Assembly: GCA_040877935.1 (NCBI GenBank) | Contig: JBBDNB010000009.1 | Coordinates: 1-38,020, forward strand | DNA from: Chitinophagales bacterium | GTDB taxonomy: Bacteria; Bacteroidota; Bacteroidia; Chitinophagales; CAIOSU01 | Length of the DNA stretch: 38,020 nt | Reading direction: 5' to 3' | In this document: one piece after another, positions 18,871-26,977 of the stretch | Layout: the number at the start of each line of letters is the position of its first letter | How positions within the stretch are numbered: the stretch's first letter is position 1 | Program-made: the position numbers and the translations under genes | The notes under the pieces: model-generated | Database searches by the model: none | The model's input: only the letters and a program-made list of their open reading frames with translations | Told to the model about the DNA's origin: nothing

Positions 18871-18908
18871 TGTTTCACTATTTATTTAAGGTTAAAAATT
18901 GTTTACTA

Positions 18909-19355
18909 TTAATGATCGCAATCTGCATAAGTCCCACCCCATGACCTGTCATTAAATTTCACTTTATTTATATAGAATTCAATATTATTTGCATTTTTAT
19001 CATTTAACCAGTAAGAGCGTTTTCTTGAATCCCCTGAAGAAATGGAAAAACGTTCCGCTGCATAGCCATCAACTATTTCAACAGACATGGTAAGCTCTGC
19101 CTGATAAATATTCTTGAACTCTATGTACCACTTACCAGGGTAGGAATCTCTCTTTACTCGGTATCTAATACCTCTATAGCAAGAAGTTGTAGCCCAATTG
19201 CTCCATTCATATTGCAAGGCAGGGTAGCGTTCGCCAGCTTCTGAATGTACTTTATTGAAGCCTACAGATTCATAAAATACAAAGCTTTGTAGTATTGCCA
19301 TAAATGATATTATGACAATGTATTTTGCTGTAGCCAGAAATTTTTTAAAGTTCAT
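18909..19355 (-). CDS. Small exported protein, function unknown
   Basis: From the ATG at 19355 the product is 148 residues (MNFKKFLATAKYIVIISFMA...). The hydrophobic N-terminal stretch (about residues 11-26) acts as a signal or membrane anchor. An upstream ATG at 19382 would overlap the preceding gene by 13 bp and add nine residues before the signal, so the downstream ATG is preferred. The mature part is rich in aromatic and basic residues (YEWSNWATTSCYRGIRYRVK, GKWYIEFKNIYQAELTMSVE), which suggests a compact beta-sandwich. It has two Cys residues that could pair. No family was recognised. It belongs to the eleven-gene run. Confidence 0.8.
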   Translation of the reverse strand: MNFKKFLATAKYIVIISFMAILQSFVFYESVGFNKVHSEAGERYPALQYEWSNWATTSCYRGIRYRVKRDSYPGKWYIEFKNIYQAELTMSVEIVDGYAAERFSISSGDSRKRSYWLNDKNANNIEFYINKVKFNDRSWGGTYADCDH

Positions 19356-19369
19356 AGTTATAATTTTTA

Positions 19370-19798
19370 TTATTTTATCCATATTTCCCTTATTTGCTCA
19401 TTTCCACTAGCTCCTGTATTAAAAGAGAGCGTCATTGTGTCGTCAGTTAGCTCCTGTACGGTGCTTATATATTCACCGTCAATGCCATCATAAGTATAGA
19501 TGACGGTACGCTCATCTGACGATAAGCGCCAGGTACCATATCTAATACCAGCGGTAGCACCGGTACACCATAAATCACCGCTATACATAATAAGCTCACC
19601 ACCATCGACATATTCATCACTATCATCAAGCCTGCATGGTCGGTTTTCCTCTGTCCATGGCTGTGAATCACTTTGCTTCTCGACCTTAATTATGTACCAG
19701 GTCCCAACAATTAAATGAGGTTCTGGCTCAGATTCTTTTTTACAAGCTGAAGCCATTAATAGATAAAAGACAAGCCCAAAAAGAGTAAGCAACTTCAT
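19370..19798 (-). CDS. Lipocalin-like lipoprotein
   Basis: From the ATG at 19798 the product is 142 residues, starting with a lipoprotein signal (MKLLTLFGLVFYLLMASAC, lipid Cys19) followed by KKESEPEP, an acidic tail. An ATG at 19831 lies within the upstream gene and would put eleven residues before the signal, so it is not used. The mature part has the pattern of Bacteroidota lipocalin-like lipoproteins: IVGTWYIIKVEK early, then GELIMYSGD, a YGTWRLSSDERTVIYTYDG strand pair, and VQELTDDTMTLSF near the end. Lipocalin folds bind small hydrophobic ligands, but no ligand can be inferred here. It begins 4 bp after the Cys-rich gene. Confidence 0.85.
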   Translation of the reverse strand: MKLLTLFGLVFYLLMASACKKESEPEPHLIVGTWYIIKVEKQSDSQPWTEENRPCRLDDSDEYVDGGELIMYSGDLWCTGATAGIRYGTWRLSSDERTVIYTYDGIDGEYISTVQELTDDTMTLSFNTGASGNEQIREIWIK

Positions 19799-19802
19799 AT
19801 TG

Positions 19803-20768
19803 TTAGTATAAATTATATTTAGAACATCCACCTGCTACTACTTGAATGGTTCCCGGAGACCATGAATTCGTACCGCATGTAGCAGACACCGAATAAGTGC
19901 CGGGTGAATAAGTCTTTGTTATAGCTCCCGATGCTCCGCATGAAGGTGCAGAATTGTAGTAATTGGATAGCCCGCCCACATATGAACCATTCACGTAAAC
20001 AGAAATAGTGCTGCCTGCACCTGCAGAGCACGGTTGTGTATTTGAGGTCCAGATCATCAATTGCCCGGTGCTGCTGACACAACTATTCTGACAGGCAGAC
20101 AGCGATGAATAGGTCGCACCACTACTTACGTAAGAGCATGTTCCGCCTGAACAGTTGTAACCGGAAGTGCTACCGCCCCCACCGCCTGAAAGATTTGCCC
20201 GGTTAACCGTTATAAGACCACATGCTGTTGTTGCAGCTTCGCAGGTAGAATAGCACTTATTGTTCACCGAACAATAAAAGGGGCTGCTTTCCGGACAGCA
20301 AGCACCTTGTGCAGCAGGGTAGTACCCACTGTTGCAATTATGTGTTCCTGTATATTGGTGATAGGAATAGAGGCAGCCACCTCCTCCGCCTCCACCTCCA
20401 CCTCCACCTCCGCCACTTGATGACAAATTAGCCTTGCTTATAGTTGTAGAGCCACAGGCATTATCTGCTGCACTACAGGAGGAATAACATTTAGTGTCAA
20501 CTGGACAATAATAAGGCGACCCTTCCGGGCAGCAAGTGCTTGACGATACAGGATAATATCCGCTGTTAGTACAACCGCCTGTTCCCGGGTATTGATAATA
20601 ATCACAATCTATGTACTGGCAACGATCACCATAATAGCCGGAAAAGCATTCACAAATGCCATCCTCACAAATACCGAATTGACAATCAACGTCTGTACAC
20701 TTGTCACAGGAGGAAAAAAAGAAGATGATAATTCCTATTGATAAGGATAACAACAATTTTTTTTTCAT
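19803..20768 (-). CDS. Cys-rich EGF-like lipoprotein with poly-Gly linkers
   Basis: The 321-residue lipoprotein has signal MKKKLLLSLSIGIIIFFFSS and lipid Cys21. It has an EGF-like domain (24-51, CTDVDCQFGICEDGICECFS). Two copies of a roughly 55-residue Cys module follow (65-118 and 144-194; each has SGYYP, CCPExSPxYC, KCYSxC and ACG, then xANLS). A run of 13 glycines (119-131) ends the first copy and a run of five ends the second. A short Cys module (204-230, YNCSGGTC...CQNSC) and a roughly 90-residue beta-rich module (235-320, GQLMIWTSNTQPCSA, GTYSVSATC) complete it; both are shared with the FISUMP lipoprotein at 13260-14399. Many Cys residues imply oxidative folding outside the cytoplasm. 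It is the first gene of the run after the LuxR-type gene. Function unknown. Confidence 0.88.
   Translation of the reverse strand: MKKKLLLSLSIGIIIFFFSSCDKCTDVDCQFGICEDGICECFSGYYGDRCQYIDCDYYQYPGTGGCTNSGYYPVSSSTCCPEGSPYYCPVDTKCYSSCSAADNACGSTTISKANLSSSGGGGGGGGGGGGGCLYSYHQYTGTHNCNSGYYPAAQGACCPESSPFYCSVNNKCYSTCEAATTACGLITVNRANLSGGGGGSTSGYNCSGGTCSYVSSGATYSSLSACQNSCVSSTGQLMIWTSNTQPCSAGAGSTISVYVNGSYVGGLSNYYNSAPSCGASGAITKTYSPGTYSVSATCGTNSWSPGTIQVVAGGCSKYNLY
20376..20414 (-). repeat. Glycine-codon microsatellite
   Basis: Thirteen consecutive Gly codons, built mainly of GGA/GGT-type triplets on the minus strand, encode the linker between the two Cys modules of the lipoprotein at 19803-20768. Because the unit is a triplet, slippage would change linker length without breaking the frame. 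Confidence 0.85.
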
Positions 20769-20860
20769 GATGATTATTTTAAAAATTAAAACAGACGACC
20801 GAACTTCATATTAATGATTGTCCAAAATTGAATTATTCCAACAATTCGCACAATCCCCGT

Positions 20861-20872
20861 AAACCGTGATTT
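20861..20872. promoter_or_regulatory. Candidate operator AAACCGTGATTT, copy 1
   Basis: This 12-nt word lies between the LuxR-type gene and the first lipoprotein gene, 92 bp upstream of that gene's ATG and right against the LuxR stop codon. An identical word occurs at 21284-21295 on the other side of the LuxR gene. Binding by that regulator or the LytTR regulator is a guess. Confidence 0.35.
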
Positions 20873-20874
20873 TT

Positions 20875-21144
20875 CTATGCTATCAACCCCTTCCTTATCG
20901 CCATAACAGCCGCATGCACAATATTTTTTGCTTTCATCTTCTTTATGATATTCCTGCGATGGGTTTCCACTGTATTGACACTGATATACAATACATTTGC
21001 AATTTCTCTAGTGGTACTTCCATTTGCTACTTTAGCGAGTATTTCCGTTTCCCGCTTGGATAGAATTGACAGGTGCTTATATATTGTATTATCCCGCCCA
21101 TTGGACTCAATCACGCTATTGCTTGTTTTTACAGAATATTCCAC
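20875..21144 (-). CDS. Stand-alone LuxR-type HTH regulator
   Basis: The 89-residue protein consists of a short N-terminal tail and a GerE/LuxR-type helix-turn-helix (about 24-89: LSILSKRETEILAKVANGST, TREIANVLYISVNTVETHRR, NIIKKMKAKN). It has no receiver or sensor domain. The start is GTG at 21144-21142; a stop lies five codons upstream and no ATG is available. It is on the same strand as the eleven-gene run, 106 bp upstream of its first ATG, and divergent from the delta-60/kinase/LytTR unit. It could be a truncated response regulator or a genuine single-domain factor; either way it is the likely local regulator of the run. Confidence 0.88.
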   Translation of the reverse strand: MEYSVKTSNSVIESNGRDNTIYKHLSILSKRETEILAKVANGSTTREIANVLYISVNTVETHRRNIIKKMKAKNIVHAAVMAIRKGLIA

Positions 21145-21462
21145 GGAAATAACTTTTTATCTTAATTCAAATTAACAGGGATAAAAACTGATCGGCAAGT
21201 AATTGTTGTCTGCTATGGGATTTATGTTGAGAAGCCCGGTAATATTGTTGAGTTGGGCAAATTCAGGGTATACCTATCCCTGAAAACCGTGATTTGTTTT
21301 ACGGTAAAGCTTATTAAGTTATATAGGATTTCAGCAATTAAAATATATTACTTATTTTTAGAGCTATTCTGGATATTGAGAAATGATGTTAAGCGGCTGT
21401 TGTACCCTCTTTGGTTTTACCAGGATTCCTTGACTTGACTTAATTTATCTATAGCTGCTTAT
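21145..21462. other. Divergent regulatory gap between luxR-type gene and delta-60 gene
   Basis: This 318-bp stretch has no credible gene and must carry the promoters for both directions. It contains the second AAACCGTGATTT word (21284-21295). That word overlaps a small inverted repeat ACCGT-N10-ACGGT (21286-21305), a plausible dimer site. No perfect TAnnTTTG box was found on either strand; TTAATTTG (minus strand, about 21169-21162) comes closest. Confidence 0.5.
21284..21305. promoter_or_regulatory. Candidate operator, copy 2, with inverted repeat
   Basis: AAACCGTGATTT (21284-21295) is identical to 20861-20872. Here it is part of an inverted repeat with half-sites ACCGT (21286-21290) and ACGGT (21301-21305), centred about 170 bp upstream of the delta-60 gene start. 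Confidence 0.35.
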
Positions 21463-23802
21463 ATGAAAACATTTCAGATATTCATACTGCTTTCCTGCAT
21501 TTATTTTCTGTCACATGCGCAGCCCGGGACACTTGACCTGAGCTTTGATCCCGGAACGGGATTTAATGATGTCATACTTACTTCCACAATACAGGCAGAT
21601 GGCCGGATTATCATAGGCGGGCAATTCACGGATTACAATGGATTTCCGACCCGCTTCCTGGCAAGACTAAACCCCAACGGCTCTGTTGACAGCAGTTTTG
21701 TAAGCGGAACAGGCATTGACAATGTTGTAATAACAAGCGCAGTACAAGCAGACCAAAAAATCATATTGGGAGGGGTTTTTACTGCCTATAATGGTACAAT
21801 TGCAAACGGAATAGTCCGGATCAACCCCGATGGCTCAATAGATTCAGGGTTCAATACCGGAAGCGGTTTTAATGATAGGGTCAAATGCATTGCAATACAG
21901 GACGATGGAAAAATATTGGTAGGTGGGGATTTTAACTCTTTCGATGGAAATACCAGCAATAATTTAGTAAGGCTTAATACCGATGGGAGTTTTGACAATA
22001 GTTTTAATATCGGGACTACGCTTAATTCCTCCGTAGAGGATATTGACATTTACCCCGGAACAGGACAAATTTTAATTGGTGGTGATTTTTCCGTAATACA
22101 CAGCATGACCAGTGCCAATATAAGATTGCTGCGCCTAAACCCTGACGGATCCATGGACTCTACTTTCACCACAGGCTGGGGGCCGAGCAGGGTTGTATTT
22201 GATGTTGATATTCTAAAGGACGGGACGATTGCTATTGTCGGCAACTTTTCATCCTATAATTCTGCTTCGGTAAACAGATATGCCCGATTGAATCCAAGCG
22301 GCACCCTTAATGGTTCGCATGTTTACGGTTTGGGCTTTAATAGGGAAGTGAAAAAAATACTGACTGTTGATAGAAACCATGACGGTATAAATGATGCCTA
22401 TTTCTTTGGAGGGCTTTTTACGGATTACCAATCTCAAACGGCCAACCATATAGCCCTGATCGACACTTTTGGACTTTCCATTCCTGATTTTAATCCCGGT
22501 ACTGGCCCTGACAACAGTGTTCTGGATGTTTCCTTGCAAAATGACAATAGAGTCATTATTGTTGGAGGATTCAATGAATACAACGGCATCCCGCGAAACG
22601 GCATCGCGCGCATTTATATTTGCCAAACGGCACAGCCCGACAGCATCATTGGAAGTGCTACTACACGCTGCCCGGGAGAAACATTGACTTATTCTGTTCC
22701 TTTAAACCCAGTAGTAGATTATTACGAATGGACATTGCCACCGGGCTGGACAGGCAGTTCCGATTCTGCTTCCATTACTGTAATATCCAATGGGCAAGGT
22801 GGTGTGCTATCCGTAAAAGCCTTTACCGATAGCTGTGGCTACAGCATTCCCATGCAGAAAAATATTGAGCGGGTACAACCGCCCTACACGCCCATCTGCC
22901 TGGTGACCGTTGATTCCAGCAGCAACCACAATATTGTGATCTGGGGCAAACCAATGGATAAGTCATTTATTGACAGCTTCCTGATTTATAGGGAAACTAC
23001 AACAGGGGTTTATACTAAAATTGCTGGTAAACATAGGGATTCATTAAGCGAATATCATGATTATGATGCCAACCCCAATGCAACTTCCTATCGCTATAAA
23101 ATTTCGGTATTGGATACCTGTGGTGTAGAATCGGACTTAAGTCCTTATCACAATTCAATTCACCTGCAAAATTTGGGCAACGGGAATTTGCAGTGGACTT
23201 TTTACCAAATTGAAAGCAGTACCAACCCGGTGACTGAGTTCAATGTTTACCGCGACAATTTTGGCAATGGAAATTTCACGCAAATAGGACTGGTCCCCGG
23301 CACCAATTCAACATTCACCGATATCAGTTATTCCTCTTTTCCCGATGCAGAATATTTAGTGGATGTGCATTGGGGCATTTCCTGTTCTCCGGTTGCCCGT
23401 ACTGTCAATACCACCCGCTCCAATATCAGGAAAGGAAGTGCGGTGACAATCATTGACACCAGCATTATTGACACGGTTAACAACCCAATAGATACATTGG
23501 ACAACGATACCACGCAGAACAATGATACAAGTACTGTTCTGGTCAATTTCGATGCACTGGATCTGTATGTCAATATTTATCCCAATCCCGCTACTGATGT
23601 GGTCTATATTAATACCGATGCCCATGTTCAAGTTAAGGCCATTCAGGTCTTTGATTTGCCGGGAAAAGAAGTGTTGCGCAAATTGCTGCCCTCCAATTCA
23701 AATCTGCATTCCATTCCCCTTGACAATTTGAAAACAGGCATTTACCTCGTGCTGATAGATACCAACCGGGGACAAGTAAGGAAAAAACTTTTTGTTCGGT
23801 AA
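21463..23802 (+). CDS. Delta-60 repeat surface protein with T9SS sorting domain
   Basis: The 779-residue exported protein has a signal peptide (MKTFQIFILLSCIYFLSHA). About seven delta-60 repeats (residues 22-385) follow, each with patterns like FDPGTGFNDVILTSTIQADG, then RIIIGGQFTDYNG and ARLNPNGSVDSSF, which should fold as a beta-propeller. A Cys-containing PKD/Ig-like segment comes next (about 395-470, YYEWTLPPGWTG), then a fibronectin-III-like region (about 480-570, SYRYKISVLDTCG), an Asn/Asp/Thr-rich linker (about 665-695) and a type A T9SS domain (about 700-779: LYVNIYPNPATDVVYINT, GIYLVLIDTNRGQVRKKLFV). It is predicted to be displayed at the surface. Its stop lies 10 bp before the kinase ATG, so it is probably co-transcribed with the signalling pair and may be its sensory accessory; that role is inference. 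Confidence 0.92.
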   Translation: MKTFQIFILLSCIYFLSHAQPGTLDLSFDPGTGFNDVILTSTIQADGRIIIGGQFTDYNGFPTRFLARLNPNGSVDSSFVSGTGIDNVVITSAVQADQKIILGGVFTAYNGTIANGIVRINPDGSIDSGFNTGSGFNDRVKCIAIQDDGKILVGGDFNSFDGNTSNNLVRLNTDGSFDNSFNIGTTLNSSVEDIDIYPGTGQILIGGDFSVIHSMTSANIRLLRLNPDGSMDSTFTTGWGPSRVVFDVDILKDGTIAIVGNFSSYNSASVNRYARLNPSGTLNGSHVYGLGFNREVKKILTVDRNHDGINDAYFFGGLFTDYQSQTANHIALIDTFGLSIPDFNPGTGPDNSVLDVSLQNDNRVIIVGGFNEYNGIPRNGIARIYICQTAQPDSIIGSATTRCPGETLTYSVPLNPVVDYYEWTLPPGWTGSSDSASITVISNGQGGVLSVKAFTDSCGYSIPMQKNIERVQPPYTPICLVTVDSSSNHNIVIWGKPMDKSFIDSFLIYRETTTGVYTKIAGKHRDSLSEYHDYDANPNATSYRYKISVLDTCGVESDLSPYHNSIHLQNLGNGNLQWTFYQIESSTNPVTEFNVYRDNFGNGNFTQIGLVPGTNSTFTDISYSSFPDAEYLVDVHWGISCSPVARTVNTTRSNIRKGSAVTIIDTSIIDTVNNPIDTLDNDTTQNNDTSTVLVNFDALDLYVNIYPNPATDVVYINTDAHVQVKAIQVFDLPGKEVLRKLLPSNSNLHSIPLDNLKTGIYLVLIDTNRGQVRKKLFVR

Positions 23803-23812
23803 AGCAAGAACC

Positions 23813-26800
23813 ATGCGGCAATGCTATTCCGGTTTTAAAATCTATTTCCCCTCTTTTAAAAATACGCGCCTACTTGTTGTACTGTATTTTTTTGTGGGAA
23901 TATTGGGTTTTTCGAGCTATGCCAAACAATACAGTTTTAAAAACTATACCGCTACCGATGGTATTGGCAGCTCCAGTATCAATCACATTTTCCAGGACAA
24001 AAAAGGATATATCTGGTTTGCCACGCAGGGAGGAGGTGTCAGCCGCTTTGACGGCAATAGTTTCTTAAATTTCACCAAAAAGGACGGATTGATAAGCAAC
24101 GATGCCACCTATATCAACCAAGACAAGCAAGGTCGGATATGGATTGCCACAGCAGCAGGACTTTCTATTTTTGATGGCAAGCAATTCAAAAACTATTCGC
24201 AAGAAAATGGATTGACGAATGGCGTTGTATTTTGCATTTACATGGATAGGAAAAATACAACCTGGATTGCCACACAGGATGCCGGGCTTATTCTCTTTGA
24301 TGGAGAAAATTTCAAATCGATCACAAGGGAGCAAGGATTGCCCACAAATGAAATATATACCATCACACAGGATCATAGTGGAAAAATCTGGCTTGGCACT
24401 GCAAAGGGAGTAGCATCTATTTTTAATGATCGCATTACTGTTTACAATGATTCTACTATTAAAGACAATGCTTACTTTTCTTCCCTAACCGATAAAAGTG
24501 GGCAGGTATGGTTTGGCTCGGTTGGCGATGGATTGCTTTTGATCGATAAAAATGATTCCATCCGCAAAATTAAATTGCCCATGCCTGCTGAAAATGACTT
24601 CATTGGAGGTTTGACGCAAGATGGGGAAGGAAATATTTGGATGGCAAGCGATCACGGGCTGTTGAAATACAAAAAAGACAGTTTTCAGCTATATGGCGAA
24701 CAGGAAGGGCTCTCGGTAAATATTGTCCAAACGGTGATGTGCGACTATGAGGGGAATATTTGGAGTGGCACCTTGGGCGGTGGAATTGATATGCTTTCTA
24801 GTGAGGCATTCATCAACTTTACTGCTAGCGATGGCCTGAGCAGCAAAAACATCACTTGTATAGAAGCAGATATTGCTGACAAAATATTTTGGGTGGGCAG
24901 CAGCGAAGGGCTTTTTACATACAATTCTCAAAGCAATCCACTGTTTGAAAAGATCAATGGCATCGATGAGTTGGAAAACACCAATATTGTTGATTTAGCA
25001 ATAGATACAAATGGGCTGATTTGGATTTGCACCCACAGTGCTGTTTATGTTCTGGAAAGAAAAAATGATACCTACAGGATTCAAACGAGCATAAAGGAAA
25101 TTGCTGGAAATAAACTGGTCAGCCCTACAAAGATTTTGCATGATTCAAAGGGCAATACCTGGATAGCTAGCTATGGATCGGGGCTGTTCAAGTTCAATTC
25201 AGGGGAAATCAAAAATGATGCATTAAAAGGCACTTGCTACCAGATCGACAGCGGGTTTATCAGCAATAAAATATTGAGCCTATTTGAAGACCAAAAATCA
25301 AATATCTGGATAGGGACGCATGACAAAGGCATCGTGAAATTTGATGGAAAAGATTTTCAGCCTTTGACAAAAAATGAGGAAACCGGAAAATCCATTTGGT
25401 CAATTACAGAGGATGCTCAAGGAAATATTTTTTGGAGCACGCTGGAAAATGGACTTTTCAGATATGATGGGAATGAGGTGTACAATTATTCTAAAGCACT
25501 CAACAGACGCTCAATTTTTAATACCGCATTGCTATGGGATGAGGCAGAACATTGCCTGTGGCTGGGCAGCGAAAAAGGACTTTCCAGACTTTTGTTTGAT
25601 ACAAATTTTGAAATAATAAAAACACAGCAATTCACGGAAAAAGACGGTTTTATCCCATCGGGGATTAATCAAAATGCCATTGTTCCGGCAAATGATAAGC
25701 AAATATTCCTGGGCTCCTCAAATGGCCTTTGGCTATTGGACAACAAAAAAATATCCAAAAAAAACATCCCTCCAAAAATACAATTGACCAATTTGCGCCT
25801 GTTTTTCGAAGCTGTGGATTGGTCAGCCTTTACCGATTCCATAAATGTATTCAGCCAATTGCCCATCCATCTTGAACTGCCCTATAAACAAAACCACCTT
25901 ACATTTGACATTCAGGCCCTTACCACACAAGATGTCAGGTACAGCTTTATGCTAAAAGGACAAGACAAAACATGGTCTGTTCCGGGCAAAAACAATGAAA
26001 TTACCTATTCCAATATTAGCCCTGGCGAAAATTATACTTTTTTGGCAAAAGCCCTCAACAAAGATGGTATTGAAAGTGATGAGCCGATAGTTTTTTCTTT
26101 TTCCATTCTGCCTCCGTGGTGGCAAACCTGGTGGTTTCAATTGCTGGCTGCTATAGGTATTATAGGTGCGCTCCTATTTATTGTAAAAACAAGGGAGAAA
26201 GTTTTGAAGGAGCAAAACCTAAAACTTGAAACCACTGTAAAAGAAAGAACCCGTGAAATTGAACATCAAAAAAATATTGTAGAGCAGACCCTTTCCGAAA
26301 AGGAAGAATTGTTGCTACAAAAAGGAGTGCTACTCAAGGAAATTCACCATCGGGTAAAAAACAATCTACAGACCATATCCAGTTTGCTTATGCTGCAAAG
26401 TTCTGACATTACTGACGACAGAGCAAAAAACGCCATCAGGGAAAGTCAGAACAGGGTGCATTCCATAGCAATGGTCCATCAAAAACTCTATCAAAACGAG
26501 GGCGTAGAAAAGGTTGAATTGAAAAATTTTACAGAAGATCTCTGCAAGCAAATCCAATCCATGTACCCACTTGATACGCAGGTGGAAATCCAAATCAATA
26601 TGCCCCAAATTTATCTCCCTATCGATATTGCTGTTCCACTGGGATTGATTTTCAATGAATTGTTGACCAATTCCTTTAAATATGCTTTTAAGGGAAAAAA
26701 TACGGGAGAAATCACCATTAAAGTAAGAAGCAAAAAACCTGTTACTTCTGGTAAAATCGAATCGAAACAAAATTTGCACATCAGCTATAGTGACAATGGC

Positions 26801-26977
26801 CCCGGCCTCAAATCCTCAGCTCAACTGAACAACCCCGAAACCCTGGGATTGCGACTTATCCAATTGCTCTCCAGCCAGATAGGTGCAAAAGTGGAGTATT
26901 CAAATGAAATTATTAGTAAATTTATATTTACCTTCAAAAAAGCTGAAAATCCCGTAATAATTGAAAACAATGGCTGA
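23813..26977 (+). CDS. Propeller-type HisKA_2 sensor histidine kinase
   Basis: A membrane sensor kinase of 1054 residues from the ATG at 23813; a TTG at 23792 would overlap the preceding gene and is not needed. An N-terminal signal/anchor (LLVVLYFFVGILGFSS) leads to about 14 two-component-regulator propeller repeats (for example GYIWFATQGGGVSRFDG and GRIWIATAAGLSIFDG), residues about 40-640, then a Y_Y_Y domain (about 665-765). A transmembrane helix near 775-790 (WFQLLAAIGIIGALLFIV) and a coiled coil come next. The HisKA_2 dimerisation domain (LKEIHHRVKNNLQTISSLL) has phosphoacceptor His845, and a HATPase follows (NELLTNSFKYAF, SDNGPGL). The periplasmic propeller resembles HTCS sensors, but here the output is a separate LytTR regulator whose start overlaps this stop. 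Confidence 0.95.
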   Translation: MRQCYSGFKIYFPSFKNTRLLVVLYFFVGILGFSSYAKQYSFKNYTATDGIGSSSINHIFQDKKGYIWFATQGGGVSRFDGNSFLNFTKKDGLISNDATYINQDKQGRIWIATAAGLSIFDGKQFKNYSQENGLTNGVVFCIYMDRKNTTWIATQDAGLILFDGENFKSITREQGLPTNEIYTITQDHSGKIWLGTAKGVASIFNDRITVYNDSTIKDNAYFSSLTDKSGQVWFGSVGDGLLLIDKNDSIRKIKLPMPAENDFIGGLTQDGEGNIWMASDHGLLKYKKDSFQLYGEQEGLSVNIVQTVMCDYEGNIWSGTLGGGIDMLSSEAFINFTASDGLSSKNITCIEADIADKIFWVGSSEGLFTYNSQSNPLFEKINGIDELENTNIVDLAIDTNGLIWICTHSAVYVLERKNDTYRIQTSIKEIAGNKLVSPTKILHDSKGNTWIASYGSGLFKFNSGEIKNDALKGTCYQIDSGFISNKILSLFEDQKSNIWIGTHDKGIVKFDGKDFQPLTKNEETGKSIWSITEDAQGNIFWSTLENGLFRYDGNEVYNYSKALNRRSIFNTALLWDEAEHCLWLGSEKGLSRLLFDTNFEIIKTQQFTEKDGFIPSGINQNAIVPANDKQIFLGSSNGLWLLDNKKISKKNIPPKIQLTNLRLFFEAVDWSAFTDSINVFSQLPIHLELPYKQNHLTFDIQALTTQDVRYSFMLKGQDKTWSVPGKNNEITYSNISPGENYTFLAKALNKDGIESDEPIVFSFSILPPWWQTWWFQLLAAIGIIGALLFIVKTREKVLKEQNLKLETTVKERTREIEHQKNIVEQTLSEKEELLLQKGVLLKEIHHRVKNNLQTISSLLMLQSSDITDDRAKNAIRESQNRVHSIAMVHQKLYQNEGVEKVELKNFTEDLCKQIQSMYPLDTQVEIQINMPQIYLPIDIAVPLGLIFNELLTNSFKYAFKGKNTGEITIKVRSKKPVTSGKIESKQNLHISYSDNGPGLKSSAQLNNPETLGLRLIQLLSSQIGAKVEYSNEIISKFIFTFKKAENPVIIENNG

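Noticed and set aside
23792-23812. TTG start for the propeller kinase at 23792
   Set aside because: It lies inside the stop region of the preceding gene; the ATG at 23813 gives a normal 10-bp intergenic gap and keeps the N-terminal anchor.
26366-26779. Open frame of 137 codons on the minus strand inside the histidine kinase gene
   Set aside because: It is antisense to the HisKA_2/HATPase region with no motif and no start signals of its own.
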